A stretch of DNA of 64,000 nucleotides from Spirosoma agri (GCF_010747415.1 NZ_JAAGNZ010000001.1:1302001-1366000); one strand, 5' to 3'. Counted from the first letter of the stretch, positions 18,047 through 28,600 are shown. Program-made: numbers and translations. Notes: generated from the sequence alone by a model not told the origin.

Positions 18047-18142
18047 GTTGTTGGTTGAGGTCAGGTATAATTCCTGCGCAGGATGCAACGATTTAGTCGT
18101 TAATGGTATCTTTCAGTCTATAAATCACTAGCTAATTCAGGT

Positions 18143-18865
18143 ATGAAAACAGTAATCACTGGCCTTTTTCTTGGCTTTTTAGTCCTTTCGAATCAACCCG
18201 CCACTGCCCAGGGTGAGCTTGTTGGCAATGGTCAGCTTGTGAAGCAGCAACGCACAATCGGTAGTTTCAGCAAACTAACCGTGCGTGTCGGTATGCGGGT
18301 GCTTATTACGTCAGGCAACGCGCAACAGGCCGAACTTGAGGGAGAGAGTAATGTGCTCGAACACGTGCTGACTCAGGTGAAAAACGGCGAACTGACTGTT
18401 ACGCTCAATGAGAAAATCACGGCCAAACAGACGAAGGCTGTCACGGTTACCATCCATGTGCCAAAACTCGATAAGGTGCTGGTTAGTACCGGCTGCGTGG
18501 TTACGTCGGAACTGCCTCTTGTAGCCGACAATCTCACGCTAAGCGTAGAAACGGGTAGTGCGCTAACCGCACCGATCACAACGAAAAAACTGACGTTAAC
18601 GGTCAAGGAAGGATCGAAGGCCAGCATTCAGGGAACCGCAACCAGTGCTGTGATACAACTAACAGCAGCTGGCCGGCTGGACGCTCCCAGACTGACCATC
18701 AATCGGGCCGACGTTAAGCTGGAGAGCGCTAGCCAGGCGACTATTCATGTTACGGAAACGTTGTCGGCATCAGCTGATGGGGTTAGTACCATCACCTATG
18801 CGGGCAATCCGTCCATAACGTCGCAGGAAGCAACGGGTATGTCGAGAATCCGGAAGCAGTCATGA
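18143..18865 (+). CDS. head GIN domain-containing protein (DUF2807 type)
   Basis: A 240-residue exported protein with signal peptide MKTVITGLFLGFLVLSNQ, ending in TAQ at about residue 23. The rest matches the putative auto-transporter adhesin head GIN domain (PF10988): FSKLTVRVGMRVLITSG near the start, then repeating short strands such as LTVTLNEK, LTLSVETGSALTAP and ADVKLESASQATIHV that build a right-handed beta-helix. It is probably periplasmic or outer-membrane associated. Function is not known for the family. A -7-like TATCTTTC at 18104-18111 lies 31 bases upstream. It sits alone between a terminator and an SDR gene 89 bases later. Confidence 0.85.
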   Translation: MKTVITGLFLGFLVLSNQPATAQGELVGNGQLVKQQRTIGSFSKLTVRVGMRVLITSGNAQQAELEGESNVLEHVLTQVKNGELTVTLNEKITAKQTKAVTVTIHVPKLDKVLVSTGCVVTSELPLVADNLTLSVETGSALTAPITTKKLTLTVKEGSKASIQGTATSAVIQLTAAGRLDAPRLTINRADVKLESASQATIHVTETLSASADGVSTITYAGNPSITSQEATGMSRIRKQS

Positions 18866-18954
18866 ACAAAACCGATAAATTACGGCTTACTATCTAGTGG
18901 TTGGCTGATGCCAACATACTGAAAATAAACCGTTACTCACAGGATATTGTCTTC

Positions 18955-19803
18955 ATGGGAATCAAAACTGCCCTTATAACGGGCGCCAATTCGGGCCTGG
19001 GATTAGCTACGGCCAAAGCACTGGCGCAACGCTCGTTCGATCTTATTCTGGTTTGCCGCAATCAACAGAAAGGTCGCGAGGCCCAGGCCGACATACAAAA
19101 AGCAAACCCAGCGGTTCAGGTTGATCTATTGCTGGCTGATTTAGCGGATGCGGAGTCCGTTCGTTGGGTGGCCGAGAAAATAAAGACCGATTATCAACGG
19201 CTCGATGTGCTGATCAATAATGCCGGTTATACACCCGCTACCATTGAATTTACCGCAGACGGTATCGAGAAATCGTTCTATGGCAATCACATCGGGCATT
19301 TTATCCTGACGTACCATCTGCTGGATCTGCTCAAAAAAACGGCGTCCGAAACGGGCGATGTACGCATCATCAGTTTATCGTCAGCGGCTCATGCGTTCGG
19401 TCGGAAAGCCCGTTTTTTCCGGCGTATCGAAACCATGTCGGCGTGGTCTGCCTATGGCGACGATAAGCTGGCGAATCTGCTGTTCGCAAAAGCAGCGGCC
19501 AAGCAACTCGCCGGAACGGGGATTACGTCGTATGCCGTACATCCCGGTGCTGTCCGAACAAATTTTGGGGGTGATACGCCGGGCTTCATAGGGCAGATGC
19601 TCCGCGTGGCCGGGCCGTTCATGCGTACGCCCGAAAAAGGAGCGCAAACGTCTGTATTTTTGGCATCGGCTCCCCTTAAATCAATCGGTGAACGCAACAA
19701 TGGGGGTTATTTTGCCGATAGTCGTCCGAAATCACCATCCAATCGTGATGCAACTGATGCGAATGCCGACTGGTTATGGAACTGTAGTTTAGCCTACGTG
19801 TAA
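18955..19803 (+). CDS. SDR-family oxidoreductase (retinol dehydrogenase-like)
   Basis: A 282-residue short-chain dehydrogenase. The ATG at 18955 (MGIKTALITGAN) places the nucleotide-binding motif TGANSGLG at the expected position; the 18 residues upstream in the frame are not conserved-looking. NNAG is present (LINNAGYTP) and the serine of the active site lies in IISLSSAAH. The usual YxxxK is represented by YGDDKLANLLFA. The loop SAWSAYGDDKLAN matches the retinol dehydrogenase/WWOX-like subgroup. Substrate unknown. It ends before a bidirectional terminator. Confidence 0.9.
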   Translation: MGIKTALITGANSGLGLATAKALAQRSFDLILVCRNQQKGREAQADIQKANPAVQVDLLLADLADAESVRWVAEKIKTDYQRLDVLINNAGYTPATIEFTADGIEKSFYGNHIGHFILTYHLLDLLKKTASETGDVRIISLSSAAHAFGRKARFFRRIETMSAWSAYGDDKLANLLFAKAAAKQLAGTGITSYAVHPGAVRTNFGGDTPGFIGQMLRVAGPFMRTPEKGAQTSVFLASAPLKSIGERNNGGYFADSRPKSPSNRDATDANADWLWNCSLAYV

Positions 19804-19839
19804 CAGGTAGTGAACGTTCTTTCCGGATGCTACGAAACG

Positions 19840-19872
19840 AAAATGGCGATGACCAGCAGTCATCGCCATTTT
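19840..19872. terminator. bidirectional terminator
   Basis: A perfect 14-bp stem (19840-19853 with 19859-19872) with a five-base loop and A4/T4 ends serves the convergent SDR and beta-barrel genes. Confidence 0.85.
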
Positions 19873-19901
19873 GAAACCCACTCTATGAGAAATCACAAAA
19901 A

Positions 19902-20789
19902 TTAACGGCCAAGCGGAAATACGTAACCAATTGTTCCCTCGCCAAGTATCGTTTTAGAGGCTGTACTGAAGCCATTTACGTTGTCCCCGAGTTGGTACGA
20001 TCCCCGAACTTCGATCGTTACATGACCCGGTCCGGCTTTCAGCATGGTGCCAACACCAGCGGCTGCCCCAAAACTGAAACGACCTATCGTATTGTCGAGA
20101 CTCTGCTTCACGCCGTTCACGCTGGCACTCGAAAGGTATGATCCGTACGGGCCAATGTTCAGAAAGAAGCGGTTTCCGTCAAACGTACCCGACGAAATTT
20201 TAAGAAATAACGGGACAACGAACTGATTCGCTGAGCCGTTGAATGTACCAAATGCTGACGTCTGTTTCGTTTTTACGCGGCTGTAGTTTACCTCTGGCTG
20301 GAACGAGAATGTACCGCGCCCAAATTGGGCTACCACGCCACCCACGAAACCAACAACCGGATCGCGCCCCGCCATTTCTTCGAAGTAGATTGGGTAAGTA
20401 ACGCCAGCGCGTGCACCAATCCGAATCGTTGCACGCTGGTCAGCTACCGGTGCATTTTCCGGGACACTGGCAACCACCGGTTCAGGTCGGGTGGCCTGGG
20501 GCGTCGGTTCACTGGTTGCCGGTACTGGTGGTATTGGTGTTGGTTTCTTTGTTATGCCATGATACTGATCATATAATTCCTGTTGTCGATTCGGTTTTGC
20601 TGACGTAGGCGTGGTCGATGCGTTCAACTCGGCGGCTCGGGTGGCAGGCGGGCGCACCGAAGGGCGACTCGTTGCACTACTCGTGGTTGATCTGGGTGCT
20701 GTCGTTGATGGTTGAGTTACTGGATTTTGCGCGTCGGCCAAGACTGGCACCAGCAGGCCAAGACCCAGCAGAACACACAACGATTTCAT
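19902..20789 (-). CDS. outer-membrane beta-barrel protein with Pro/Thr-rich linker
   Basis: A 295-residue exported protein. The ATG at 20789 (MKSLCVLLGLGLL) is preferred to the one five codons earlier because it starts the signal peptide directly; cleavage is near ADAQ. Residues about 22-120 form a low-complexity linker rich in Thr, Pro, Ser and Ala. The last 170 residues are an eight-stranded-like beta-barrel of the PorT/OMP_b-brl_2 type, with alternating strands (TIRIGARAGVTYPIYF, FSFQPEVNYSRVKTK, RFFLNIGPYGSYLSS). The linker could span the periplasm or the peptidoglycan. No partner gene is evident. Confidence 0.82.
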   Translation of the reverse strand: MKSLCVLLGLGLLVPVLADAQNPVTQPSTTAPRSTTSSATSRPSVRPPATRAAELNASTTPTSAKPNRQQELYDQYHGITKKPTPIPPVPATSEPTPQATRPEPVVASVPENAPVADQRATIRIGARAGVTYPIYFEEMAGRDPVVGFVGGVVAQFGRGTFSFQPEVNYSRVKTKQTSAFGTFNGSANQFVVPLFLKISSGTFDGNRFFLNIGPYGSYLSSASVNGVKQSLDNTIGRFSFGAAAGVGTMLKAGPGHVTIEVRGSYQLGDNVNGFSTASKTILGEGTIGYVFPLGR

Positions 20790-20943
20790 AGGGGAGTTAG
20801 TCATTTAATCGATTCTGTAAGATTAGTCGGTAAGGTACTAAATATGGAAACACCAATGAGTATACGGTAGTCAGGATGAGCATGCAGTTGTTTTTCTGTA
20901 AACATTTTTCTGGTTAGCGGAGTAGATAAACGAACGACGAGTG

Positions 20944-20960
20944 GTGTACGTTTGGTACAC
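20944..20960 (+). promoter_or_regulatory. -7 element inside a GTGTAC dyad before an SDR gene
   Basis: TACGTTTG (20947-20954) matches TAnnTTTG, 32 bases before the ATG at 20986. It sits inside the perfect dyad GTGTAC-GTTTG-GTACAC (20944-20960), so a repressor binding here would block the promoter. Confidence 0.6.
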
Positions 20961-20985
20961 ATCACGCTCTATTCTGACCTCGATT

Positions 20986-21699
20986 ATGAAAACTGAAAAC
21001 CAACGGACAGCTCTGATTACGGGAGCCAATAAGGGTATCGGCAAAGAAATAGCCAGACAACTCGCTCAGCGTGGGTTTGCCGTTTTTATCGGTGCCCGTG
21101 ACATTGCCAAAGGCCGGGAAGCCTCTGAAGAATTGTGCCAGGCTGGTTACGATTCTACTTTTATACAGCTCGACGTGACTGACCCAGTTAGTATAAAAAA
21201 TGCCTGTGGTACGTTTTCGCAGAAGGCCGATCACCTCGATGTTCTGGTGAATAACGCGGGTATACTGGAAGATCACGGCGAAACGATCGTGAAACTGAAT
21301 CCCGAGTTACTGGACCGTACGCTTAAATCGAACGTTAGCGGGCCAATTATGGTGATTCAGGACTTTTTAGAATACCTGCAAAAAAGCCAGGATGGCGGGC
21401 GGATCATTAACGTGTCGAGTGGGGCAGGTGCGCTGAACGATATGGACACATACGCGCCTGCCTATAGCATCTCGAAAACGGCGCTCAACGCAGTAACGAA
21501 ACAGTTCGCGGGTGCGCTCCGGGACCAGAACATTGCCGTGAACTGCGTTGATCCGGGTTGGGTGCGTACCGACATGGGTGGAGAAAATGCCTCCCGGTCA
21601 GTCGAGAAAGGGGCCGAAACGATTGTGTGGCTAGCCACCGAAGCACCCCAGTCAGAAAGTGGTAAGTTCTGGCACGATAAGCAGGAGGTGGCCTGGTAA
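20986..21699 (+). CDS. SDR-family oxidoreductase (carbonyl reductase-like)
   Basis: A 237-residue short-chain dehydrogenase. The ATG at 20986 (MKTENQRTALITGAN) is used; 15 leading residues of the longer frame overlap the promoter and are rejected. Motifs: TGANKGIG cofactor loop, NNAG (LVNNAGILED), catalytic Ser in INVSSGAGAL, and the YxxxK pair in YSISKTALNA, followed by DPGWVRTDMGG. The pattern fits plant and bacterial carbonyl reductases that use NADPH. The dyad over its promoter suggests inducible control, and no regulator lies next to it. A perfect GC-rich hairpin follows the stop. Confidence 0.93.
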   Translation: MKTENQRTALITGANKGIGKEIARQLAQRGFAVFIGARDIAKGREASEELCQAGYDSTFIQLDVTDPVSIKNACGTFSQKADHLDVLVNNAGILEDHGETIVKLNPELLDRTLKSNVSGPIMVIQDFLEYLQKSQDGGRIINVSSGAGALNDMDTYAPAYSISKTALNAVTKQFAGALRDQNIAVNCVDPGWVRTDMGGENASRSVEKGAETIVWLATEAPQSESGKFWHDKQEVAW

Positions 21700-21703
21700 T
21701 TGC

Positions 21704-21732
21704 CTGAACCGCCGGGCCGCCCGGCGGTTCAG
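21704..21732. terminator. hairpin between convergent genes
   Basis: A perfect 13-bp stem (21704-21716 and 21720-21732) closes a three-base loop. Its right arm overlaps the subtilisin stop codon at 21729. It is followed on the plus strand by only a broken T run. Confidence 0.7.
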
Positions 21733-23390
21733 AAACTTTTCGAAGCGGCCATCTTCACGGCTTCGTACGCATTAAGCAACCCGCCCGTGCTACTTAGACT
21801 GGTAAACGGAACCGACTGCCCCGACCAGCCAGGTTTATGAACAGTGAATCTTGGCTTGTAACTACTTTTCTTAAGAATTTCTTTAACCTGCACCGCCGTT
21901 AAATCCGGAAAATAGGAGCGGAGCAGAGCCGCTACGCCCGCCGTGTGCGGAGCCGACATACTGGTTCCTGAAAAAACGGCATATTTGTTATTGGGCACGG
22001 TCGATAAAATGTCGGTGCCGGGCGCGAACAGATCGACGGTTTGCGCCCCGTAGTTCGATGAACCTGCAACCAGTCGTTCGTCAAGACGCCAGGTGTTGTT
22101 GCCCACTACCAAGACATTTTTGGCTACTTTCCCGTTCTCGTATCGGGCCGATGGGTAAGCGGGAATCGAGTCGAAATTTTCCCCATTGTTTCCGGCAGCA
22201 TGGACAATCAGCACATCATGCTCTTCGGCAAAGCGAATAGCCGCGTCGACCTGCTCTTTGAAAGGTGATAACCGCTTGCCGAAGCTCATATTAATGACCT
22301 TTGCCCCGTTTTCGACAGCGTATCGAATACCATTGGCCACGTCTTTATCCCGCTCATCGCCATTGGCCGGAACGACCGCAACGGTCATAATACGGGCGTT
22401 ATCAGCAATACCATCGATACCGATGTCGTTACCGCGTTTGGCCGCGATGATCCCCGCGACATGGCTACCATGAAGAGCCAGTTCTTGCGATTGCCCGATC
22501 ACTAAAGTTGGACTGCCGTAATAGCGTTCGGTTGGATCGGCTGGATTGTCGCCAATGGCCGCACGGGGATTGTAGTCCGGATTGTATGCAATCTCGGCAT
22601 CGCTGGCCGTTATCGTCCGAAACCGTACCCAATTCTTCCTGATCAGTTGTCCGTAGTTTGCGAATGAGCCATAGGCTGGAGTATAGGCATTGGCCAGCAG
22701 ACCGCGCACGGTGAGCGCCAGCGAATCGTTACCCACGTCGACGGTCCGAATTTTCTGTTGCGTCAGGCCACTATCGGGTAGGAGGGAGGCAATTTTATTG
22801 GCGGCTTTCCAGAACAGGGTTGTATCGGCGAAGGCGATTCGTTTAGGCCGTGCTGCCCGGTAGCGGGGCAGAAATATTTTTTTTGCCGATTGATACGTGT
22901 CGTACTGGCGTTTTTCGGACGGAGAGAGTTTGGCGCGATCAGCTTGATCGTACTTGGCCTTCAGGAGAATGTAGGTTTGGGTAATTTCGGGCTGATCGTA
23001 CTCATAGGTGGTTCCGTCTTTGGCCCCCATAAAATTCCAGCCGCTCACGTCGTCGGTATACCCGTTTTTGTCGTCGTCGGTACTGTTGCCGGGTGTTTCG
23101 TTGGGGTTTTTCCAGATCACATCCCGCAAATCTTCATGCGCTACATCGACGCCCGAATCGATTACCCCCACGATAACCGGAACTGATGGTCGACCTTTCA
23201 GGAAATCGTACGCCTTGTATAAACTGATGCCAGCTATCGAATCGGTGGTCGGATCGAGGTAGGGCCAGTCACGTGGTGGCTGACGCTGACTCAAGCGGCT
23301 TTGCGCCTGTACAGTGAGCGAGATCAGCAGCAGAGAAATGCAGCCGACGTAAGTAAGTTTTGTAAACAGCGCAGTACGTAGGCTCTTCAT
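21729..23390 (-). CDS. S8-family (subtilisin-like) serine peptidase, exported
   Basis: A 553-residue exported peptidase. Signal peptide about residues 1-30 (ending VQAQ). The catalytic triad is complete: Asp78 in VIDSGVD, His307 in HGSHVAG and Ser477 in GTSMSAP, with the oxyanion Asn401 in AAGNNGE. Between Asp and His there is an insertion of roughly 200 residues (about 95-300) with no cysteine pairs, much longer than in subtilisin, carrying charged helices such as KYDQADRAKLSPSEK. There is no clear propeptide domain or C-terminal sorting domain. It is probably periplasmic or surface-exposed and active on proteins. It follows the MaoC gene by 78 bases on the same strand. Confidence 0.94.
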   Translation of the reverse strand: MKSLRTALFTKLTYVGCISLLLISLTVQAQSRLSQRQPPRDWPYLDPTTDSIAGISLYKAYDFLKGRPSVPVIVGVIDSGVDVAHEDLRDVIWKNPNETPGNSTDDDKNGYTDDVSGWNFMGAKDGTTYEYDQPEITQTYILLKAKYDQADRAKLSPSEKRQYDTYQSAKKIFLPRYRAARPKRIAFADTTLFWKAANKIASLLPDSGLTQQKIRTVDVGNDSLALTVRGLLANAYTPAYGSFANYGQLIRKNWVRFRTITASDAEIAYNPDYNPRAAIGDNPADPTERYYGSPTLVIGQSQELALHGSHVAGIIAAKRGNDIGIDGIADNARIMTVAVVPANGDERDKDVANGIRYAVENGAKVINMSFGKRLSPFKEQVDAAIRFAEEHDVLIVHAAGNNGENFDSIPAYPSARYENGKVAKNVLVVGNNTWRLDERLVAGSSNYGAQTVDLFAPGTDILSTVPNNKYAVFSGTSMSAPHTAGVAALLRSYFPDLTAVQVKEILKKSSYKPRFTVHKPGWSGQSVPFTSLSSTGGLLNAYEAVKMAASKSF

Positions 23391-23468
23391 GCGGTTGGAT
23401 AACTTTTCTCTAAAATACGAGTTTGTCCTCGTTTCTCACACTTTACCAGGCGCACCTGTCCATGAGGA

Positions 23469-23873
23469 TCACGAGAACATCTCTTTGTGAAAGACAATGC
23501 CGGTTCCGCGTAGTGTCGTCTTGTTCGTGGCCGGATCAACGACCGTACAACTGATCTCCGCCGTGTGTCGTTTGGTGTCGATCGATTTACATTCGAAGCG
23601 GGCTTCGTAGTCAACATCCGGATACATGGGCCGGACGAACTCGAGCAGTTGTGACAGATGAACCCCACCCGATCCGCCAAAATCGCGGCCAAACACTTTC
23701 GCGAATACGCTGGCACTTAACATGCCGTGCATGATCGGACGCTTGAAGGGCGTCGTGGCTGCATAGTCAGCGTCGAGATGGAGTGGGTTATCATCGCCCG
23801 TCAACGTCGCGAACGTTTGAACGTCCTGTTGGGAAAATAAATATCGATAGTTGTGTGTATCGCCGATTTTCAT
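23469..23873 (-). CDS. MaoC-like (R)-enoyl-CoA hydratase
   Basis: A 134-residue single hot-dog domain. The hydratase 2 motif is clear: FATLTGDDNPLHLDADYA provides the catalytic Asp and His, and RPIMHGMLSASVFAKVFG forms the central hot-dog helix. It would hydrate trans-2-enoyl-CoA to (R)-3-hydroxyacyl-CoA in the cytoplasm; the length is normal for monodomain members. The neighbours (susD upstream behind a terminator, subtilisin downstream) say nothing about its pathway. Confidence 0.92.
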   Translation of the reverse strand: MKIGDTHNYRYLFSQQDVQTFATLTGDDNPLHLDADYAATTPFKRPIMHGMLSASVFAKVFGRDFGGSGGVHLSQLLEFVRPMYPDVDYEARFECKSIDTKRHTAEISCTVVDPATNKTTLRGTGIVFHKEMFS

Positions 23874-23925
23874 AGTGAGAGGAATCGTTTAGGAACAGCA
23901 ATCAACGCCATATAGTTACTAACAA

Positions 23926-23955
23926 AAAGGCTCCCCAAACGTTTGGGGAGCCTTT
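23926..23955 (-). terminator. terminator of susC/susD pair 1
   Basis: A perfect 15+15 palindrome, AAAGGCTCCCCAAAC followed by its complement, with a T run on both strands. It lies 24 bases after the susD stop at 23979. Confidence 0.9.
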
Positions 23956-23978
23956 CTAAAAACAGTACTGAAAACCGA

Positions 23979-25589
23979 TTAATAACCCGGATTCTGCTGC
24001 TTAGCCAATACGGGATTATTTGCAATTTCTTCCGTTGGGATAGGCCATAGAAAGCGGAAGTCGCTGTAAGGGATACCCGCCTGTAATCTGAAAGTAGTTG
24101 CAGGATTGTTTGTATATAGCGGAGCAAAGTTCGTAATCGCAATATCTGCTTTCGCTGGAATACCATCAGCCTGTTTGAAATCGGCATCCTGAGCTAACCG
24201 GTGAATATCTAACCAACGCAGACCTTCAGCCAGGAACTCAGGCCGGCGCTCATTGATGATCGCTCTGGTCAGGTTCTTGTTCGTTGCGAAACTAGCCGTC
24301 GTATACTGATTGGCGGCATCAGTTACCGACCGGTTGCGTACGGCGCTCAACAGAGCCAGTGCCCGTGTATCAACACCCGTACTTGTACGAGACAATGCTT
24401 CAGCCAGATTCAACAAGACTTCGGCATACCGGATGATCGGCGCGTTTTCTGTCTTTGTCGTTACGTCTGGATACTTGCGGGTGAAGTTACCACCTTTACC
24501 TGCCGAACCTGGTGTATCCGATGCAATAGCTGTTGAGGATTTACGCAAATCAGTGGATGGGAAAAACGATTGGTTCCACAAAATTGGGCTAATCAGGATG
24601 ATACCCCGACCGTTGTTCGCACTCACTGCCGAGTACATAGAGGCAGGTGCACCATTGGTACCAGCATTGTCGACATCGTTGTTCTCAACTGAGAAAATTG
24701 ACTCCGAATTGCTCTTATTTGCTGAGCCGAAAGCGCCCAGTGGACTGGATGTCAGCGCATAAGATCCTACTGAACTTGTGAACGGAGCCGATGTTGGAAC
24801 CAGTTTATTGGCTTCTCTGATCACTTCTGCCCAGTTGTTCTGGTGCAGGCGAACCCGCGTTTTCAGAGCAATCGCTGCGCCTTTGGTTGCCCGGGTTATT
24901 TTCAGGTTTCCGGTGCGCGTATCAGGCAGTTTCTCTTCCGCGTAGTTCAGGTCTTCGATAATCTTATCGTAGGTTTCCGATACCGTATTGCGACCCTGCT
25001 GAATGGCTGCATCTACCGTGCTCCCTCCCGTAACGGCGGCTGTACGGTAAGGAACACCACCAGCGGCAGCCGTTGGGTTATCGCTGAAAGGACGAGCGAA
25101 GTTAACAACCAGATAGTGGTGTGCCATGGCCCGCAGGAACCGGCACTCTGCTTCATAGGCATCCAGTTGAGCCTGTGTCAGAGAGGCCGATACAGTAGCC
25201 GTTTTCAGACCGGCAATAACAACATTCGCCCGGTTAATCATGGCGTACGCATTCTGCCAGTAATAAACGTTGTTTGGCTGTGTAGGGTCGTAGTTGTTCT
25301 GATACGTTACCGCATAGAAGGTAGCCGCTAGGGCCATATCTTCGCCACGCATGTCACCCTGTTCCAGGTGAGCAGCACCAAACGCGTAACCACGAACGAC
25401 ATTACCGGCATAGAATCCGGATTGACCACCATCGTAAACACCCGCTACTGCCAGCGCAATACGATCGGGCGTCTGGAACGCAGTGGTCTCAGAAAGAGCC
25501 GTTTGCGGTTCCAGGTTATTCACGTCGCAGGAAGCCATGATAAGCGACCCACCCAGTAGTGTTAGTATATATTTATTCTTAAAATTCAT
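23979..25589 (-). CDS. SusD/RagB-family nutrient-binding lipoprotein (pair 1)
   Basis: A 536-residue outer-membrane lipoprotein. The ATG at 25589 (MNFKNKYILTLLGG) gives a lipobox LIMASC with Cys21 as the lipidated residue; the frame from 25613 overlaps the susC stop and is rejected. The SusD fold shows in LRAMAHHYLVVNFARPFSD (TPR helices), RYAEVLLNLAEALSR and the C-terminal FRFLWPIPTEEIANNP...QNPGY end. It starts 13 bases after the susC stop, so the two are translated together and would form the lid and barrel of one importer. The substrate is not shown: no glycosidase follows. Confidence 0.95.
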   Translation of the reverse strand: MNFKNKYILTLLGGSLIMASCDVNNLEPQTALSETTAFQTPDRIALAVAGVYDGGQSGFYAGNVVRGYAFGAAHLEQGDMRGEDMALAATFYAVTYQNNYDPTQPNNVYYWQNAYAMINRANVVIAGLKTATVSASLTQAQLDAYEAECRFLRAMAHHYLVVNFARPFSDNPTAAAGGVPYRTAAVTGGSTVDAAIQQGRNTVSETYDKIIEDLNYAEEKLPDTRTGNLKITRATKGAAIALKTRVRLHQNNWAEVIREANKLVPTSAPFTSSVGSYALTSSPLGAFGSANKSNSESIFSVENNDVDNAGTNGAPASMYSAVSANNGRGIILISPILWNQSFFPSTDLRKSSTAIASDTPGSAGKGGNFTRKYPDVTTKTENAPIIRYAEVLLNLAEALSRTSTGVDTRALALLSAVRNRSVTDAANQYTTASFATNKNLTRAIINERRPEFLAEGLRWLDIHRLAQDADFKQADGIPAKADIAITNFAPLYTNNPATTFRLQAGIPYSDFRFLWPIPTEEIANNPVLAKQQNPGY

Positions 25590-25602
25590 GGAATAATTCG
25601 TT

Positions 25603-28600
25603 TTAAAAACCAATGTTTAAGCCGAACGTCATCACCCGCAACTGTGGGTTGGTGTTGAAGTCAATACCGAACTCACTATTCGTGTCACCATTCGCATTTG
25701 CTTCAGGATCCAGACCTTTGTACTTGGTGAAGGTGAATGCGTTCTGAACCTGCGCATAGACGCGGACTGTGCTAAGGGCAAACGCTCCTTTGGGCAGTAC
25801 CGTTTTTGGGATCGTATAGCCTAAAACGATGTTCTGGATACGGATGAAGTCACCGTTTTCAACAAATCGACTGATGGCCACACCCGTTTGGTTGATGATA
25901 CCACTCTTCGATAGATACACCTTTGGTACGTCTGTTACGTCGCCTTCTTTCTGCCAGCGATTGAGGATCTCACGACCGTTGTTGTTGAAATCGTTATTCA
26001 ACAGCGTTTCCTGACGCGTTACGTTCATGAGCTTATTGCCACCAGAGAAGCGAACAAATACTTCCAGGTCAAGCCCTTTGTAGCTGAACGAGTTGGTCAG
26101 ACCGCCGTAGTATGTTGGGTTCGTATTGCCCAGAATAACACGGTCGTTGGTTGCACTCAGGGCCGCACCGCTCGTATTGGTCAGGCTGTTCGGAGCCGTT
26201 GGATCAAAGTATGAATAACCGGTTGAAACAATATCCCGCTGTACAATCCGTCCATCGGCCTTGTAGTACATTGGGTTACCATTCGATTGGTTAACACCAG
26301 CATACCGGTAACCGTAGATCGATCCAACCGATTCGCCTACACGGTTGATGTTGTAGGTGTAAATAATGTCCTGATCGACGCCTTCGTTGTTTTTGTTCAA
26401 CGCTGTTACCTTGTTATTCAGACCTGTGAAGTTGGCGCTCACGTTCCAGCGGAAACCATTGTGATTGACTGCTTCAACGCTCACGGCAGCTTCAAAACCT
26501 TTGTTGATCATCGATCCTACGTTCCGGTTGATCGAGTTGTTGGGAATACCCAGCGAACTTGGTGTTGGTGCTGCAAGAATCAACCCATCGATGTTGTTCC
26601 GGAAATAATCGAAACTAGCTGTGATCCGGTTGTTCAGGAAGCCCAAGTCGATCCCGTAATCTTCTTTCTGGCTGCGTTCCCATCTCAGTTCAGGGTTACC
26701 AGCCTGGTTGAAGCCAATACCGTTCTGCGAAGCATACTGAGCTGAACCATACGTACCTACGTATGGGAATGATCCAATATCGGTGTTGCCTACTTCGGCG
26801 TAGCTAGCCCGTATTTTGATGTCATTCATCACTCGACCTACGCTGGAGTTCTTGTAAAAATCCTCCTGCGACAGACGGTAGCCCAGCGATCCACCTTTGA
26901 ACGTACCACGACGGTTGGCAATTGGCAATGACGAAAGTCCGTCATTACGAGCGCTGAACGACGCTAAGTATTTGTCGCGATAGCTATACTGAATACGACC
27001 GAAATAAGAATCAAAACCATTCGGCACGTATGTACCGCTCGACGTCTGAGTCGCATAAGCTCCTGAAATCAGACCATTTTGCAGGAAAAACAAATCCGAG
27101 AAACTCTGACCACCGGCTGTGAATGACGAGGTCGTCGTTTTCTGGAATTCTGTACCCAGCGTCAGGTTGATATTGTGGCCACCGAAATCATGGTCAAAAT
27201 TCAAGACGTTCTGCCAGTTCCAGCGCAATACTTCCCGAGATACCTGACTAACTAAACCATTGCTGCCACGGCCATCACCATGACGAGGGTCCCACGACTG
27301 GAAGCTGCGAACGCCGGTATAATCCGTACCGATCTGTGTACGAAGGCTTAAGCCTGGAAACGGGTTAATCGACACGTAAGCACTTGGTAAAATACGGGTC
27401 GTTACCGCATTGAACTTGTTGTTGTCGATGACAAAACGAATGTTCGTGTAGTTGTTGTCGATATTCCGCGTATTGGCACCACGTCCTAGAACCGAACCAT
27501 CCGGCGAGAGATTATAACCGGTAGCATTGGTTGCATCGTAGACCGGTACGTTTGGAAACAGGCGGGCGGCACCCGTCAGGTTCCCTGAAAGCGCACTTGA
27601 GCCCGTATTCAAACCGTTGTTTGTGGTACGCGCTACCTGAACTTTAGCCCCAACCGAAATGAACTTGTTGAGGGTGTGGTCGATGTTTGTCAGGAACGAG
27701 AAACGAGCCTGATCGTTGGGCCGGATAGCGCCCACTTGTTTGTTGTATCCTAACGAGTAATAATAGGTGGTCTTCTCACCACCACCCGAAATGCTCAGGT
27801 TATAGCTCTGTGAGGTACCCGTCCGAAGGATTTCGTTCTGCCAGTCTGTTTCGGTGTTATTGGCATCCATGGCCGCAATAGTCGCGCCACCCGAATTTGC
27901 ACTTTTTTCGTTAGAGATGGCAACAAACTCCTGCGCGTTCAATAAATCGAGCCGCTTACGAGCGACCGACGTACCCCCCTGAATGTCAAGGTTTACACGA
28001 ACGCCTGTATTTTTCTTACCTTTTTTCGTTGTGATCAGAATCACACCGTTAGCGGCCCGCGAACCATAAATAGCTGTAGCCGCGCCATCTTTTAGGATGT
28101 CATACGATTCAATATCCTGTGGATTGATGTCGCCTAATGGGTTCGTTGGCGTAACACCACTCTGGTTTCCTGTGATAAGCGGTATACCATCAACAACGAT
28201 CAATGGGTTAGAACCCGACGAAATTGAGTTTGTACCACGAATCCGGATAACGGGGGCTTGACCCAATACACCCGACGGGGTCGACACCTGTACACCAGCT
28301 GCACGGCCAGCCAACTGCTGGTCAAAGCTAGGCGTTGCCAGGTTCGCAAGAGCACTTCCGTTCACGACCGAAATCGAAGATGTTACGCGCTGACGCTGCT
28401 GCGTACCATACCCGATTACGACTACTTCGTTCAGTTCTTTTGAATCACCTGCCAGCGCGACATCGAGCGTTGTGCGATTGCCAATGGCAGATTCCCGCGT
28501 TGTGTACCCAATGAAACTGAAAACTAGTGTTCCATTAGACGGAGCATTTAGTCGATAGCTTCCTTGCGAATCCGTTGTCGTACCGCGTTGGCTACCTTTT

